NCBI RefSeq assembly: GCF_010548275.1
Contig: NZ_JAAGLT010000001.1
Coordinates: 1-64,000 of the forward strand
From: Streptomyces sp. SID12488
GTDB lineage: Bacteria; Actinomycetota; Actinomycetes; Streptomycetales; Streptomycetaceae
Direction of reading: 5' to 3'
DNA: 64,000 nt
Each line of letters begins with the position of its first letter. Position 1 is the first letter of the stretch. The notes beneath the pieces are model-generated. The model ran no database searches. It saw only the letters and a list, made by a program, of their open reading frames with translations, and was not told the origin of the DNA. A program made the translations under genes and the position numbers. Shown one piece after another: positions 6,983-16,121 of the stretch.

Positions 6983-9900
6983 ATGATATGTGAGGGGAAT
7001 GTAAAGACGCGGGGGGCAACTATGGGAGCGGACAGGGTAGTTGGGGACAGCGGGAACGGGGCTCCGTTGCTGGGCCGCTCCGTCGAACTGGCCCGGTTCG
7101 ACGCGCTGCTCGACCGTGCGGCAGACGACGCGCGCGGCACGGCACGGGGCGAGGAGCTCCGTGACAGCGGCCGTTCCCGGCTCGTCGACATCACCGGTGA
7201 GGCCGGCATCGGCAAGAGCCGGCTGCTCGGCGAGGTCTGCGCGCGGGCGCGCCGACGCGGTATGACGGTACTGCGCGGCAGAGCCACGGAGTACGAGCGG
7301 CAGGTGCCGTTCCAGGTGTTCACCGACGCGCTCGCCCACCTCGACCCGCACGCTCTGGACGGCTTCCAGGAGACCGACGCGGTGACGCCCCTTCTCCAGC
7401 GGAGCGGCGCGGTCGACCGTTTCGAACTGCACCGGTCCACGGCCGTCCTGCTCGCCCGGCTCGCCGCCCCGTCCGGGCTGCTGCTGGCCCTCGACGACCT
7501 GCACTGGGCGGACCCGGCGTCACTGGAGTTACTGGACCATCTCGTACGCCATCCCGTGCACGCCCCCGTCGTCCTGGCCGTGACACGCCGTGACCGCCAG
7601 AGTCCCGAGTCCCTCGCCGCCAGGCTCACCCGGGAACTCGACACCGGCACGGTCGTCAGACTCGGTCTGAGACCGCTGAGCGCACGCGACTGCGCCGAAC
7701 TGGCCGGCCCCGGCCTGCCGCCCGCCGAGACCGCCGAGCTGTACGCCGCGAGCGAGGGCAACCCGTTCTACTTCCTGACCCTCCTCCAGGCCCATCGCGG
7801 AAGTACGTCGCCCGAGTCATCGGCGCCGCCCGGACTCGGCACCCTGCTGCTGGACGAACTGACCGTGCTCGCCCCCTCCCGGCGCGGCATCGTGGACGCC
7901 GTGGCCGTACTGGGCGAGCACGCCACCCCGGCGATGGTGAGCCGGGTGACCGGCCGCTCCGGCACCGCGTTCACCGCCGACGTCCACGCTCTCACCCGAC
8001 GCGACCTGTTGCGCTCCGCCCCGCAGGGCCTGCTGACCCTGCGGCATCCGGTCGTGCGAACCCTTGTGCACGAAAGCACACCCTTCTTGAGGCGCGTCGA
8101 GATGCACCGGCTCGCCGCGCAGGAACTGGCCCGCGCAGGTGCCTCCGCCGCCGTGCGGGCCCACCATGTGGCACAGTCGCTGACCGCCTGGGACCCGGCA
8201 GCGGTGGCCGTACTCGACGAGGCCGCCGCCCGAACCGCCCGAACGGCCCCGGCGAGTTGCGCCCACTGGCTCGATGTGGCGCTCCGTCACCTTCCGCACA
8301 CTCCCGAACACACCGCCCGGCGGCGCGAGTTGGTCCTGAGGCGGGCCCGCGCCCTGGCCGCGTGCGGTGGCCTGCGCGAGAGCCGCGACCTGCTCCAGGA
8401 GCTGATCGCCACCCCGCGGCGGTCACCCGGTGGCCCGGCCACCGGCGAGAACAAGGGCTTCGGCGAGCACCAAGACCGCCTCAGAGTGCGCGCGGTCGTC
8501 CTGTGCGCGCTGGTGGAGCGTCATCTGGGGCGCTGCACGGAGGCAGTCGCGCTGTTGCGCCGCGAGCTGGCTCGCGACCCCGCCCCGGCCGACGTCGTCC
8601 GGCTCGGCCTGGAGCTGGGTTCGGCCGCGCCCCAGGACAGCGACACCTCGTACGCCCAGGTACGCACCGAGGTCGAGGTGGCGCTCACGGCGGCCCGGTC
8701 CATGGGGGACGAGGTCGGGGAGGCGGGCGTCCTCGCTGTCGCCGCCCTGGGAGAGGCGTACGAGGGCAACATGACCGCCGCGCACGGATTCGCCCGGCAG
8801 GCCGCCGCCCTGGTCGACTCCCTGCCCGACAACGACCTCACCGCGCTGTGCGAACCACTGGCCCGGCTCGGCTGGGCGGAGGCCTTCCTGGAGCACTACC
8901 CGGACGCGGAGCGGCATGCGGAGCGCGGCCTCGACATCGCCCGCCGCAGCGGCCAGCTCTATGTCGTGCCCCATCTGCTGCTGTGCCTGTCCCATGTCCG
9001 GGTCCAGACCTGCCGGATCTCCTCGGCGCTGGAACTCGCCGACCAGGCCGAGGACATCGCCCGCGGGATCGGCAGCGACCAGTTGCTCGCGTTCGTACTG
9101 GCGAGCAAGGCCGCGGCACTCGTCACCGCCTGCCCGCCGGGCGATCCGCGCCCTCTCGCCGTCGCCGAGGAGGCGGTGGCCGCGGCCGGTACCGGGGTCG
9201 ACTGGTGGGCCTCCACCGCCTGGTGCATCTTCGGTTGGGCCGCGCTCATGGCCGGCGACCCGGTCCGGGCCCGGGACGCGATGCTCCATGCGGGCGGCCC
9301 CGAACTGCAGCGGATCCAGCCCTCGCTGCGGCCTCTCTACCTGGAGATCCTGGTCACGTCCGCACTGGTGACGGGCAGGCCCGAGGAGGCCCGTGGCTGG
9401 GCCGAGCGGGCGCGCAAGGAGGCGGAACAACTGGGTCTGCCGATGCAGCGGTCGTCCGCGCTGCGCAGCGCCGCCCATCTGCCGCTGGCGCAGGGGGACA
9501 CGGCAGCGGCGGCGGACCTGTTCGCGGAGGCCGCGGCGGAGAGCGCCCGCTGCGGCGCGGTCTTCTGGGAGGCCCACTCCCTGTTGCTCGGCGCCCCGCT
9601 GGAAGCGGCGGCGGGCCACGGCCGGGACGGCACGCGCGCCTGGCTCAGGGGGCGCCGGCTCGCCGAGGCGGGCGGCAGCGGAATGCTGGTCGGCCTCGCC
9701 GACGCCACCCGTCCGCCCGGTGGCGGCTCCGAGGCTCCGTACGGTTCCCCGGACCGCGCCGAACTCACCCAGCTGCTGGCCACCCTGACCGCCCGGGAGC
9801 TGGAGATAGCCGAACTGGTGGCGCAGGGGCTCACCAGCCAGGCCATCGCGGACCGGCTCTACGTCAGCCGGCGTACCGTCGAGACCCATGTCTCCCGCGC

Positions 9901-10003
9901 CTTCCGCAAGACCGGGGTCTCCTCACGTACCGCCCTGGCCACGCTGATGGCCCGCCGCCGCACCGGGAGCCGTTTCGGGGACGCCCGCGCGGAGCAGGAC
10001 TGA
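6983..10003 (+). CDS. LAL-type LuxR-family transcriptional regulator
   Basis: A 1006-residue large ATP-binding LuxR regulator: Walker A ITGEAGIGKSR (about 70-80), Walker B-like LLLALDDLHWADP (about 167-178), a long helical, TPR-like middle, and a C-terminal LuxR helix-turn-helix (LTARELEIAELVAQGLTSQA, then VSRRTVETHVSRAF). Such proteins activate secondary-metabolism or catabolic genes after ATP and ligand binding. Leu183 is encoded by TTA (7529-7531), so translation should depend on the bldA tRNA. Two starts are possible: ATG 6983 with AGGAG only 3 nt away, or ATG 7022 after a G-rich tract at better spacing. No target cluster is adjacent. Confidence 0.93.
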   Translation: MICEGNVKTRGATMGADRVVGDSGNGAPLLGRSVELARFDALLDRAADDARGTARGEELRDSGRSRLVDITGEAGIGKSRLLGEVCARARRRGMTVLRGRATEYERQVPFQVFTDALAHLDPHALDGFQETDAVTPLLQRSGAVDRFELHRSTAVLLARLAAPSGLLLALDDLHWADPASLELLDHLVRHPVHAPVVLAVTRRDRQSPESLAARLTRELDTGTVVRLGLRPLSARDCAELAGPGLPPAETAELYAASEGNPFYFLTLLQAHRGSTSPESSAPPGLGTLLLDELTVLAPSRRGIVDAVAVLGEHATPAMVSRVTGRSGTAFTADVHALTRRDLLRSAPQGLLTLRHPVVRTLVHESTPFLRRVEMHRLAAQELARAGASAAVRAHHVAQSLTAWDPAAVAVLDEAAARTARTAPASCAHWLDVALRHLPHTPEHTARRRELVLRRARALAACGGLRESRDLLQELIATPRRSPGGPATGENKGFGEHQDRLRVRAVVLCALVERHLGRCTEAVALLRRELARDPAPADVVRLGLELGSAAPQDSDTSYAQVRTEVEVALTAARSMGDEVGEAGVLAVAALGEAYEGNMTAAHGFARQAAALVDSLPDNDLTALCEPLARLGWAEAFLEHYPDAERHAERGLDIARRSGQLYVVPHLLLCLSHVRVQTCRISSALELADQAEDIARGIGSDQLLAFVLASKAAALVTACPPGDPRPLAVAEEAVAAAGTGVDWWASTAWCIFGWAALMAGDPVRARDAMLHAGGPELQRIQPSLRPLYLEILVTSALVTGRPEEARGWAERARKEAEQLGLPMQRSSALRSAAHLPLAQGDTAAAADLFAEAAAESARCGAVFWEAHSLLLGAPLEAAAGHGRDGTRAWLRGRRLAEAGGSGMLVGLADATRPPGGGSEAPYGSPDRAELTQLLATLTARELEIAELVAQGLTSQAIADRLYVSRRTVETHVSRAFRKTGVSSRTALATLMARRRTGSRFGDARAEQD

Positions 10004-10079
10004 GCCCGGTCCGGGAGCCGTCGGCGGTGATCGGTGAGCCTCCGCGAACCGGCCACCGCCGTCTCGGCCGGGAAGCCGC

Positions 10080-10937
10080 CTACCTGACGTCGACGAAGTC
10101 GGCGGGCGCCGTCGCGGGGCCGGTCGTGGTGGTGCCGGCGAAGACGAAGCGGTAGAAGCCGTCGGAGCCGGCCTTGGTGGTGGTGCTCAAGGTGCCGGTG
10201 CGGCTGGTCTTGACCGTCTTGAGGGTGGTGAAGGTGCTGCCGCCCTTCTTGCGGAACTGCAGCTTCACCGGCTGGGTCGCGTATCCCGTGGTCTTGCCCG
10301 TGCTCCAGTCGGCGCGGGTCAGCTTGCCGGTGACCGTGATGGTCCTGCCCCTCTTCACCGGCTCCGGGGAAGCGTTGGCGGTCAGCGCGGCGGCACGCTT
10401 GATGCTGCTCCTGGCGACGTCGTCGTCGATACTGATGTTCAGGTAGAGATCGAAGGAGCCCAGGAAGAGCTTCCAGGGCCCCGCGGTGCCGTTGCCGTCC
10501 TTGAAGTCGACCGCGGGGTCGATGGTGAAGACCGCCTTGCAGCTGTAGCTGTAGCCGCCCTCGACCGTCGTCTCCGTGCAGACGGGATCGTCGTCCGTCC
10601 CCAGGGCGCCGGTGATGGTGTCCGTGCTCGAACTGTCGGTGCCCTGCCACAGGAACGCCTGGGTGAGGGCCAGGCCCTCCTCGTCGAAGGCGGTGAACGT
10701 GACGGGAACGGCCTTCTTGCCCTTTACGCCGAGAACGATGTCCTTGCCCTTGTTGACGACCCCGTCCTTGAAGGTGGTGGCGCCCAGCGCGTCCTTCGGC
10801 TGGACGCTCCCCGAGGCGAAGGCTCTGAGATCCGTCGCCGCCCCAGCGTGCGACGCTCCCTGGGCGGCGCCCGGAAGAACGAGCGCCGAGAGTACGGCGG
10901 CGCCGGCAAGGACGGTGGTCGCAGTGTGTGTACGCAT
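10080..10937 (-). CDS. Secreted protein of unknown function
   Basis: 285 residues with a Sec signal peptide (MRTHTATTVLAGAAVLSALVL up to an AQGAS cleavage region). The mature part is beta-rich, with two Cys near DDDPVC and YSYSCK that could form a disulfide, and its last third (TANASPEPVKRGRTITVTGK then LTRADWSTG, ending FYRFVFAGTTTTGPA) resembles the Ig-like tandem modules of Streptomyces exported proteins. No catalytic motif is seen. A GGGGGA sequence precedes the ATG. It converges with the LAL regulator, 76 nt apart. Confidence 0.8.
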   Translation of the reverse strand: MRTHTATTVLAGAAVLSALVLPGAAQGASHAGAATDLRAFASGSVQPKDALGATTFKDGVVNKGKDIVLGVKGKKAVPVTFTAFDEEGLALTQAFLWQGTDSSSTDTITGALGTDDDPVCTETTVEGGYSYSCKAVFTIDPAVDFKDGNGTAGPWKLFLGSFDLYLNISIDDDVARSSIKRAAALTANASPEPVKRGRTITVTGKLTRADWSTGKTTGYATQPVKLQFRKKGGSTFTTLKTVKTSRTGTLSTTTKAGSDGFYRFVFAGTTTTGPATAPADFVDVR

Positions 10938-11044
10938 GTGATTCCCCCAAGGTAAAGTCGGGCAGTCCTGTCGAACTGGGCTCGCGGCAGGGCCCGTTGA
11001 TGTGGTGAAGAGGTCGGTGCACGCCTGGATCCCGTGGAAGGGGC

Positions 11045-11935
11045 TCAGGGCGTGGGAGAGCTGAGGATGTCGTCGAGGTCGAAGCTGTAGTCGGGCGTCG
11101 GATAGAGGTCTGTCGGGTAGAGGTCAGTCGGGTAGTAGTCCGTCGGCAGGGAGCCCGGTACGGGTACATCGGCCGGGTCGGCGGTGGGCTTGCCGTCCGG
11201 GCTGCACACCTGCGGTGCCGAGGGCTCGGACAGTTCGTAGTCGGCGACCCGCTTCGACCGGAAGTCCACCGTGGCGCGACCCCAGGCGTCGTCCTCGCCG
11301 CCGACCGGGACTTCCTTGGGCAGTTCCTTGCTCGTCAGCGGCTTGCCCACGGTGATCGAGAGGAGGGCTCCCTCGCAGGGGCTGCGGTCCGTCGCGTAGA
11401 GGGACGTGGGCAGGGTGATCTTCCGCTCGACGCCCGCGTCCACCTGGAGTTCGACGCGTTTCCCCCGGCGGATGTCGAAGTAGTAGTCGGGTCGCGTCCC
11501 GTCCGAGAGGCGTTCGCCGTCGGCGCCGTTCGCGACTCCGTACACCAGCTTCCAGAACTCGACCTGCACGGTGATCTTCCGGCAGAGCGGTCCGTTGTAC
11601 CCCGGCAGGCTGACAACCTCCACCTCGTCGCTCCCGTAGTTCTCCTTGGGCGTGTCGACGAAGCGCCCGACCCAGTCCGCGGACTCCTCGGCCGTCCACC
11701 CCTTGTTGTCGTAGCAACCGGACGCCCCGGTCGGATACGGAGGAGTGAGAGAGGGGGTGGGCGAAGGGCTCGGCGACTCGGACAGCCCCGTCGCGCTCTC
11801 GGACGGTTCCCCGGAAAGGGAGGTGCCGTGGGCGCTCGAACAACCCCCGGTGAACAGGACGACCACGGCGAGGGCCGCGACGACGGGCCCGACGGACCCG
11901 TTCCGCCCGGGTATGCGCCTCGGTACGTACCTCAT
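11045..11935 (-). CDS. Putative lipoprotein
   Basis: 296 residues: a short basic start, hydrophobic stretch VVAALAVVVLFTGGCSS with a lipobox (FTGGC), then a Ser/Pro-rich linker. The globular part holds paired Cys (SGCYDNKG, GPLCRKI, SPCEGAL, QVCSPDG). The C-terminus carries near-perfect five-residue repeats of the type TDLYP. No family could be named. ATG 11935 overlaps the stop of the upstream membrane-protein gene by 4 nt (ATGA), so the two are translationally coupled. Confidence 0.8.
   Translation of the reverse strand: MRYVPRRIPGRNGSVGPVVAALAVVVLFTGGCSSAHGTSLSGEPSESATGLSESPSPSPTPSLTPPYPTGASGCYDNKGWTAEESADWVGRFVDTPKENYGSDEVEVVSLPGYNGPLCRKITVQVEFWKLVYGVANGADGERLSDGTRPDYYFDIRRGKRVELQVDAGVERKITLPTSLYATDRSPCEGALLSITVGKPLTSKELPKEVPVGGEDDAWGRATVDFRSKRVADYELSEPSAPQVCSPDGKPTADPADVPVPGSLPTDYYPTDLYPTDLYPTPDYSFDLDDILSSPTP
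11101..11145. repeat. Three tandem 15-bp units in the lipoprotein gene
   Basis: Units 11101-11115, 11116-11130 and 11131-11145 differ by a few bases (consensus GGTAGAGGTCAGTCG) and encode repeated Asp-Leu/Tyr-Tyr-Pro-Thr steps in the lipoprotein C-terminus. The in-frame 15-bp period permits length change without frameshift. Confidence 0.85.
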
Positions 11936-12306
11936 CGGTCGAACCAGTTCCTGGCTTCCGCGGAGCTGAAGCCCCGCAGCACGACGAGGGCCAGGACGAT
12001 GCCCGGGAGAACCGAGACGCCGCTCTGGAACAGGCCCACCACACCGCTCAGCAGAACCAGCGACTCGATGACGATGACCGTGACACGTATCCCGTTCGAC
12101 CGCTTGTCCGCGAACACGCCGCACAACAGAAGCGCCCCGGCGATCACCAGCGTCAGCACCGCCAGGAACCGGAGCATCCCGGATCCTTCGTCCTGACCGT
12201 GGTCCGCCGCGTCGTTCATCAGGGCCAGAGACAGGAATCCCACCACCAGGTTCAGCACGCCCTGGATCCATACCCCCACCAACGCCAGCCTGACGCTCCT
12301 AGGCAT
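11932..12306 (-). CDS. Small integral membrane protein
   Basis: 124 residues with about four predicted membrane segments (LALVGVWIQGVLNLVVGFLS, LAVLTLVIAGALLLCGVFA, VTVIVIESLVLLSGVVG and SVLPGIVLALVVL). The order resembles small Streptomyces membrane proteins of unknown role. The ATG at 12306 is chosen because GAAAG stands 5 nt before it; in-frame ATGs at 12333 and 12354 are alternatives. It overlaps the downstream lipoprotein gene by 4 nt, implying a joint envelope function. Confidence 0.78.
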   Translation of the reverse strand: MPRSVRLALVGVWIQGVLNLVVGFLSLALMNDAADHGQDEGSGMLRFLAVLTLVIAGALLLCGVFADKRSNGIRVTVIVIESLVLLSGVVGLFQSGVSVLPGIVLALVVLRGFSSAEARNWFDR

Positions 12307-12589
12307 TTGTGCTTTCACACTCGATGTCGTCATGAACGCAAGAAAACGGCACACATGTCAGGAACACGTCGGTAGGAGTACGTACTCCATGTACGTACGT
12401 GCCATCGCCGCCCGGCCGCCGCGATCTCCTCCGCCGTCGCTTCGAGAGTGACCCGGCGTCGTCGCATCGGCGCCGTGACCTGCCGATTTCAGGTTTTCCG
12501 CAGGTACACCGAAGCCCGGAGCGCCACGATGGCGTCTGCCTGGCCGCCGACACCGTCGTGGGGCGGCCGACCGACTGAGGGGGACAATC

Positions 12590-13699
12590 ATGCCGATCCA
12601 GAAAGCCGCCGTCCCCCGTCACACCACAACCGGCGTTCCCGACGCCCAGGTCACCGTCCACCCCGTCACCACGGACGACGGACTCGGCCTCCAACTGACC
12701 CGTTTCCGCCGGGCGGAGTGCGACGACGTCGTACTCCTCGTACACGGACTGACCGCGTCCAGCGACCTGTTCATCATGCCCGAGCACCGGAATCTGGCGA
12801 CCTGCCTCCTCGACGACGGTTTCACGGACGTATGGACGCTCGACATGCGAATGAGCAACCGCTTCCCGTACAACACGGAACCGCACGCGCACACCCTCGA
12901 CGACATCGCCCTGTACGACTACCCGGCCGCGCTCACCGAACTGCGCCGGCATGTCGGCGAACGGCGGGTGCACGTCGTGGCGCACTGTCTCGGGTCGATG
13001 ACCTTCCTCATGAGCCTGTACGCCGGTGCCGTACGGGACGTCACCAGCGTCGTCACCAGCGCGGTCGGCCTGCTGATGCGCGTACCGGCCTGGTCGCGCT
13101 GGAAGCTGGCGTACGGCCCCGCACTCGTCGAGGGCGCGCTCGGGCTGTCCCAGCTCGACCCCCGGGGCGGCGACGCGGCCTGGTTCAGCCGGACGGGGTT
13201 GTTCGCCCGCCTGGTGTCGCTGGCACACCCGGAGTGCGACAACCCGGCCTGCCACATGGTGAGTTTCATGTGGGGCACCGGCTGGCCCGCGCTCTACAGC
13301 CACGACAGGCTCGACCCCGTCACCCACGACCGCGTCGCGGACCTGCTCGGCCCTGTCGGGCTGGGCTACCACCGGCACATCGGCAGGATCGTACGGGCGG
13401 GTCGTGCCGTGAAGTACGACGACACCGAGCCGCGTCACACGCACCTCCCGGACGACTACCTCGCGGCGGCGGCCAAGGGCGGCCCACCGGTGCTGTTCCT
13501 GACCGGCGAGCACAACCGCGTCTTCGGGGACTCCGTCGTCCAGGAGCACGAGGAGATGTCGCGCGAGACCGCCGACCCCGACCGCTACGAACTGTTCGTC
13601 GCCCCCGGCTACGGCTACGTGGACACGATCATCGGCCGGGACGCGCACCGGGACGTGTTCCCGCACCTCCTCGATTTCCTCCACCGAAGGGCTGTGTGA
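12590..13699 (+). CDS. Alpha/beta-fold hydrolase
   Basis: 369 residues. VVLLVHGLTASSDLF supplies the oxyanion region, VHVVAHCLGSMTF is the nucleophile-elbow region, where the usual G-x-S-x-G Ser is replaced by Cys (H-C-L-G-S), and PPVLFLTGEHNRVF marks the acid-bearing strand. GAGGGGG precedes the ATG. Its stop is one nucleotide before the ATG of a GMC oxidoreductase; elsewhere similar hydrolase and cholesterol-oxidase-like domains occur fused in one protein, so the two probably act together, perhaps on a sterol- or lipid-like substrate. The substrate is an inference. Confidence 0.87.
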   Translation: MPIQKAAVPRHTTTGVPDAQVTVHPVTTDDGLGLQLTRFRRAECDDVVLLVHGLTASSDLFIMPEHRNLATCLLDDGFTDVWTLDMRMSNRFPYNTEPHAHTLDDIALYDYPAALTELRRHVGERRVHVVAHCLGSMTFLMSLYAGAVRDVTSVVTSAVGLLMRVPAWSRWKLAYGPALVEGALGLSQLDPRGGDAAWFSRTGLFARLVSLAHPECDNPACHMVSFMWGTGWPALYSHDRLDPVTHDRVADLLGPVGLGYHRHIGRIVRAGRAVKYDDTEPRHTHLPDDYLAAAAKGGPPVLFLTGEHNRVFGDSVVQEHEEMSRETADPDRYELFVAPGYGYVDTIIGRDAHRDVFPHLLDFLHRRAV

Positions 13700-13700
13700 G

Positions 13701-16094
13701 ATGCGGGAGTTGCCTGCGGACACCCCGTCCGAACACGTCGGCACCGTCGTCGTCGGCTCGGGGTTCGGCGGCTCCGTGGCCGCGTACCGGCTGGCCGCGG
13801 CCGGACAGCGGGTGGTCCTGCTGGAACGCGGACGCGCCTACCCGCCCGGCGGCTTCGCCCGTTCCCCGGCCGAACTCGGCCGTGCGTTCTGGGACCCGCG
13901 GGCAGGCCTGCAAGGCCTGTTCGACGTGTGGAGTTTCCGCGCCTTCGACTCCGTCGTCGCCAGCGGACTGGGCGGCGGATCGCTCATCTACGCGAGCGTG
14001 CTGCTGCGCAAGGACGAACGCTGGTTCGTCGACGAACAGCCGCTGCCCGGCGGCGGCTACGAGGCCTGGCCCGTCGGCCGAGCCGAACTCGACCCGCACT
14101 ACGACGAGGTCGAGCGGATGCTCCGCCCGGTCCCGTACCCGCTCGACCGCCCCGGCTACACGGACACACCCCGGGCGCACGCGATGCGTGAAGCGGCCGA
14201 ACGGCTGGGCCTGACGGCGGAACGGCCGCCGCTCGCGATCAGTTTCGCCCCACGGCCGGGCGCCGACCCCGAGCCCGGACTGCCGATGGCCGACACCGGC
14301 CAGGGCAACCTGCACGGTGTCGGTCGCCGTACCTGCCGCCTGTGCGGTGAGTGCAACCTCGGCTGCAACGACGGTGCCAAGAACAGCCTCGACCACACCT
14401 ATCTGTCGGCGGCACGGCGGCACGGTGCCGAACTGCGCACCGGGCACGAGGTGCGCGCGGTGCGGGCACTCGCACGAGGCCGATACGCGGTGGACTACGT
14501 CAGACACGGAACACACGGACCGAATGGCGAAGGGGGAGGGGAAAGGGGTGATCCGGACGGCCGCGGGGACGGAGGAGGCGTGTCCGGATCACCCCTCCCC
14601 TACGGATCGCCCCGTACCTCCCGAACACTCCACACCATCAGCTGCGACCGTCTGGTCCTCGCCGCCGGCACCTACAACACGGTCTCGCTGCTGCTGCGTT
14701 CCCGCCGGAACCTGCCCGGTCTGAGCCCGGCGATCGGCAGCCGGTTCTCGACGAACGGCGACCACCTCGCGTTCGTGCTCCGGGCCAGGCGGGGCGACGA
14801 GCCCCGGCCGATGCGTCCCAGCCGCGGTCCGGTCATCACCAGCTCCATCCGGCTGCCCGACGAACTGGACGGCGTACCGGGCGCGGGGCGCGGAGGGTAC
14901 ATCCAGGACGCGGGATACCCGGGTTTCGTGGAGTGGCTCGTCGAAGGCGCCCACGCACCGCAGGGAGTCTCCCGGGCGGCCCGCTTCCTGGCCGGGAGGC
15001 TGCGCGACCGGATCTCCCGCGCCCCGGACCCCAGCCTCTCGGGCGCGTTCGCCGAGCTTCTCGGCGACGGCGCGTTCACCGGTACGTCCCTGCCGCTGCT
15101 CGCGATGGGCCGAGATGTGCCGGACGGCGAACTGCGCATGCGTGGCGGCCGGTTGGACAGCACCTGGACGGTACAGGGCGGCAGCGCGGCCCAGTTCGAG
15201 CGGACGCGCACACTCATGCGGCAGATCGCCGGCGCGCTCGGCGGCGGATACGCCGACCATCCGCTCTGGCACCGGGACCGCGTCCTCACGGTGCACCCGC
15301 TGGGCGGCGCCCCCATCGGCCGGCACCCCGGCACCGGGGTCTGCGATCCGTACGGCGAGGTCTTCGGCCACCCGGGCCTGTACGTCGCGGACGGGGCGGC
15401 GATGCCCGGCCCGGTGGGCCCCAACCCTGCCCTCACCATCGCGGCCCTGGCCGACCGAATGTGCACCCGCCTGCTGGAGGAGCGCCGGCCTGCCACTCCA
15501 AAGGCGGTCGCGCACCGCACGTATCCCCGTCGCACCTCGCTCCAGTTCACGGAGGAACTGCGCGGACGCTACGCACCCGGTGCGGACGGGTCCCGGGCCG
15601 AACCGTTCGCGTTCCGGCTCACTGTCACGGCCGACGACGTGGACGCCTTCCTGGACGAACCGGACCATGAGGCGCGCGCGGACGGCTGGATCGACAGCCC
15701 CTCCTTCGGAGGGCGCCGCCCCGTCCTGCACGGCAGCGTCCGCCTGTTCGCGGACGGCCTCGGCACGATGCGCTACCGGCTCCACTTCACCGACGCCGAC
15801 GGTCGCCCACGCACCTTCGCCGGCCGCAAGGACCTGGTGCCCGGCGCCCCGGCCCGCCTGTGGACCGACACGACCAGGCTGGCCTTCCGCGTCCTGAACG
15901 GACACGTCCACGAACCGGGCGGGACCGACGCCGAGACACTGGGCACGGGGACGGCGGATCTCGGCGCCACCGATCTCGCCCGCCTGCTCACCACGTTCCG
16001 CACAACAGGCCCGCACGGCACCGCGGCACTCACTCGCTTCGGCCGCTTCTTCGCCGGCGAACTCTGGAACACCTACGCCCTGCGGCGCCCCTGA
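13701..16094 (+). CDS. GMC-family (cholesterol-oxidase-like) flavoprotein
   Basis: 797 residues. TVVVGSGFGGSVAAYRLAAA is the FAD-binding loop, followed by SGLGGGSLIYASVLLR and the Cys-rich signature RLCGECNLGCNDGAKNSLDH typical of this cholesterol-oxidase-like branch; VHPLGGAPIG and the VGPNPALTIAALADR segment form the GMC C-terminal active-site part. Beyond residue about 600 is an extra beta-rich domain of about 190 residues. Residues about 273-310 form a Gly/Asp/Arg-rich insertion coded by an inverted repeat. It is in an operon with the preceding hydrolase (1-nt gap) and converges on the split SARP locus. Confidence 0.9.
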   Translation: MRELPADTPSEHVGTVVVGSGFGGSVAAYRLAAAGQRVVLLERGRAYPPGGFARSPAELGRAFWDPRAGLQGLFDVWSFRAFDSVVASGLGGGSLIYASVLLRKDERWFVDEQPLPGGGYEAWPVGRAELDPHYDEVERMLRPVPYPLDRPGYTDTPRAHAMREAAERLGLTAERPPLAISFAPRPGADPEPGLPMADTGQGNLHGVGRRTCRLCGECNLGCNDGAKNSLDHTYLSAARRHGAELRTGHEVRAVRALARGRYAVDYVRHGTHGPNGEGGGERGDPDGRGDGGGVSGSPLPYGSPRTSRTLHTISCDRLVLAAGTYNTVSLLLRSRRNLPGLSPAIGSRFSTNGDHLAFVLRARRGDEPRPMRPSRGPVITSSIRLPDELDGVPGAGRGGYIQDAGYPGFVEWLVEGAHAPQGVSRAARFLAGRLRDRISRAPDPSLSGAFAELLGDGAFTGTSLPLLAMGRDVPDGELRMRGGRLDSTWTVQGGSAAQFERTRTLMRQIAGALGGGYADHPLWHRDRVLTVHPLGGAPIGRHPGTGVCDPYGEVFGHPGLYVADGAAMPGPVGPNPALTIAALADRMCTRLLEERRPATPKAVAHRTYPRRTSLQFTEELRGRYAPGADGSRAEPFAFRLTVTADDVDAFLDEPDHEARADGWIDSPSFGGRRPVLHGSVRLFADGLGTMRYRLHFTDADGRPRTFAGRKDLVPGAPARLWTDTTRLAFRVLNGHVHEPGGTDAETLGTGTADLGATDLARLLTTFRTTGPHGTAALTRFGRFFAGELWNTYALRRP
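14545..14595. repeat. Perfect 14-bp inverted repeat inside the GMC gene
   Basis: GGGGTGATCCGGAC (14545-14558) and GTCCGGATCACCCC (14582-14595) are exact reverse complements around a 23-nt loop. Upstream GGGGA and downstream TCCCC extend the stem past a 2-nt bulge. It encodes a low-complexity insertion in the protein. Confidence 0.9.
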
Positions 16095-16121
16095 GAAACT
16101 CGCTCGTGCTGTTGGGGAACC

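Noticed and set aside
12299..13744. 481-codon minus-strand frame opposite the hydrolase
   Set aside because: Shadow of the plus-strand alpha/beta hydrolase; no independent domain or ribosome-binding site.
14589..16016. 475-codon minus-strand frame opposite the GMC gene
   Set aside because: Repetitive Arg/Gly/Ala composition typical of antisense shadow; the sense gene is well supported.
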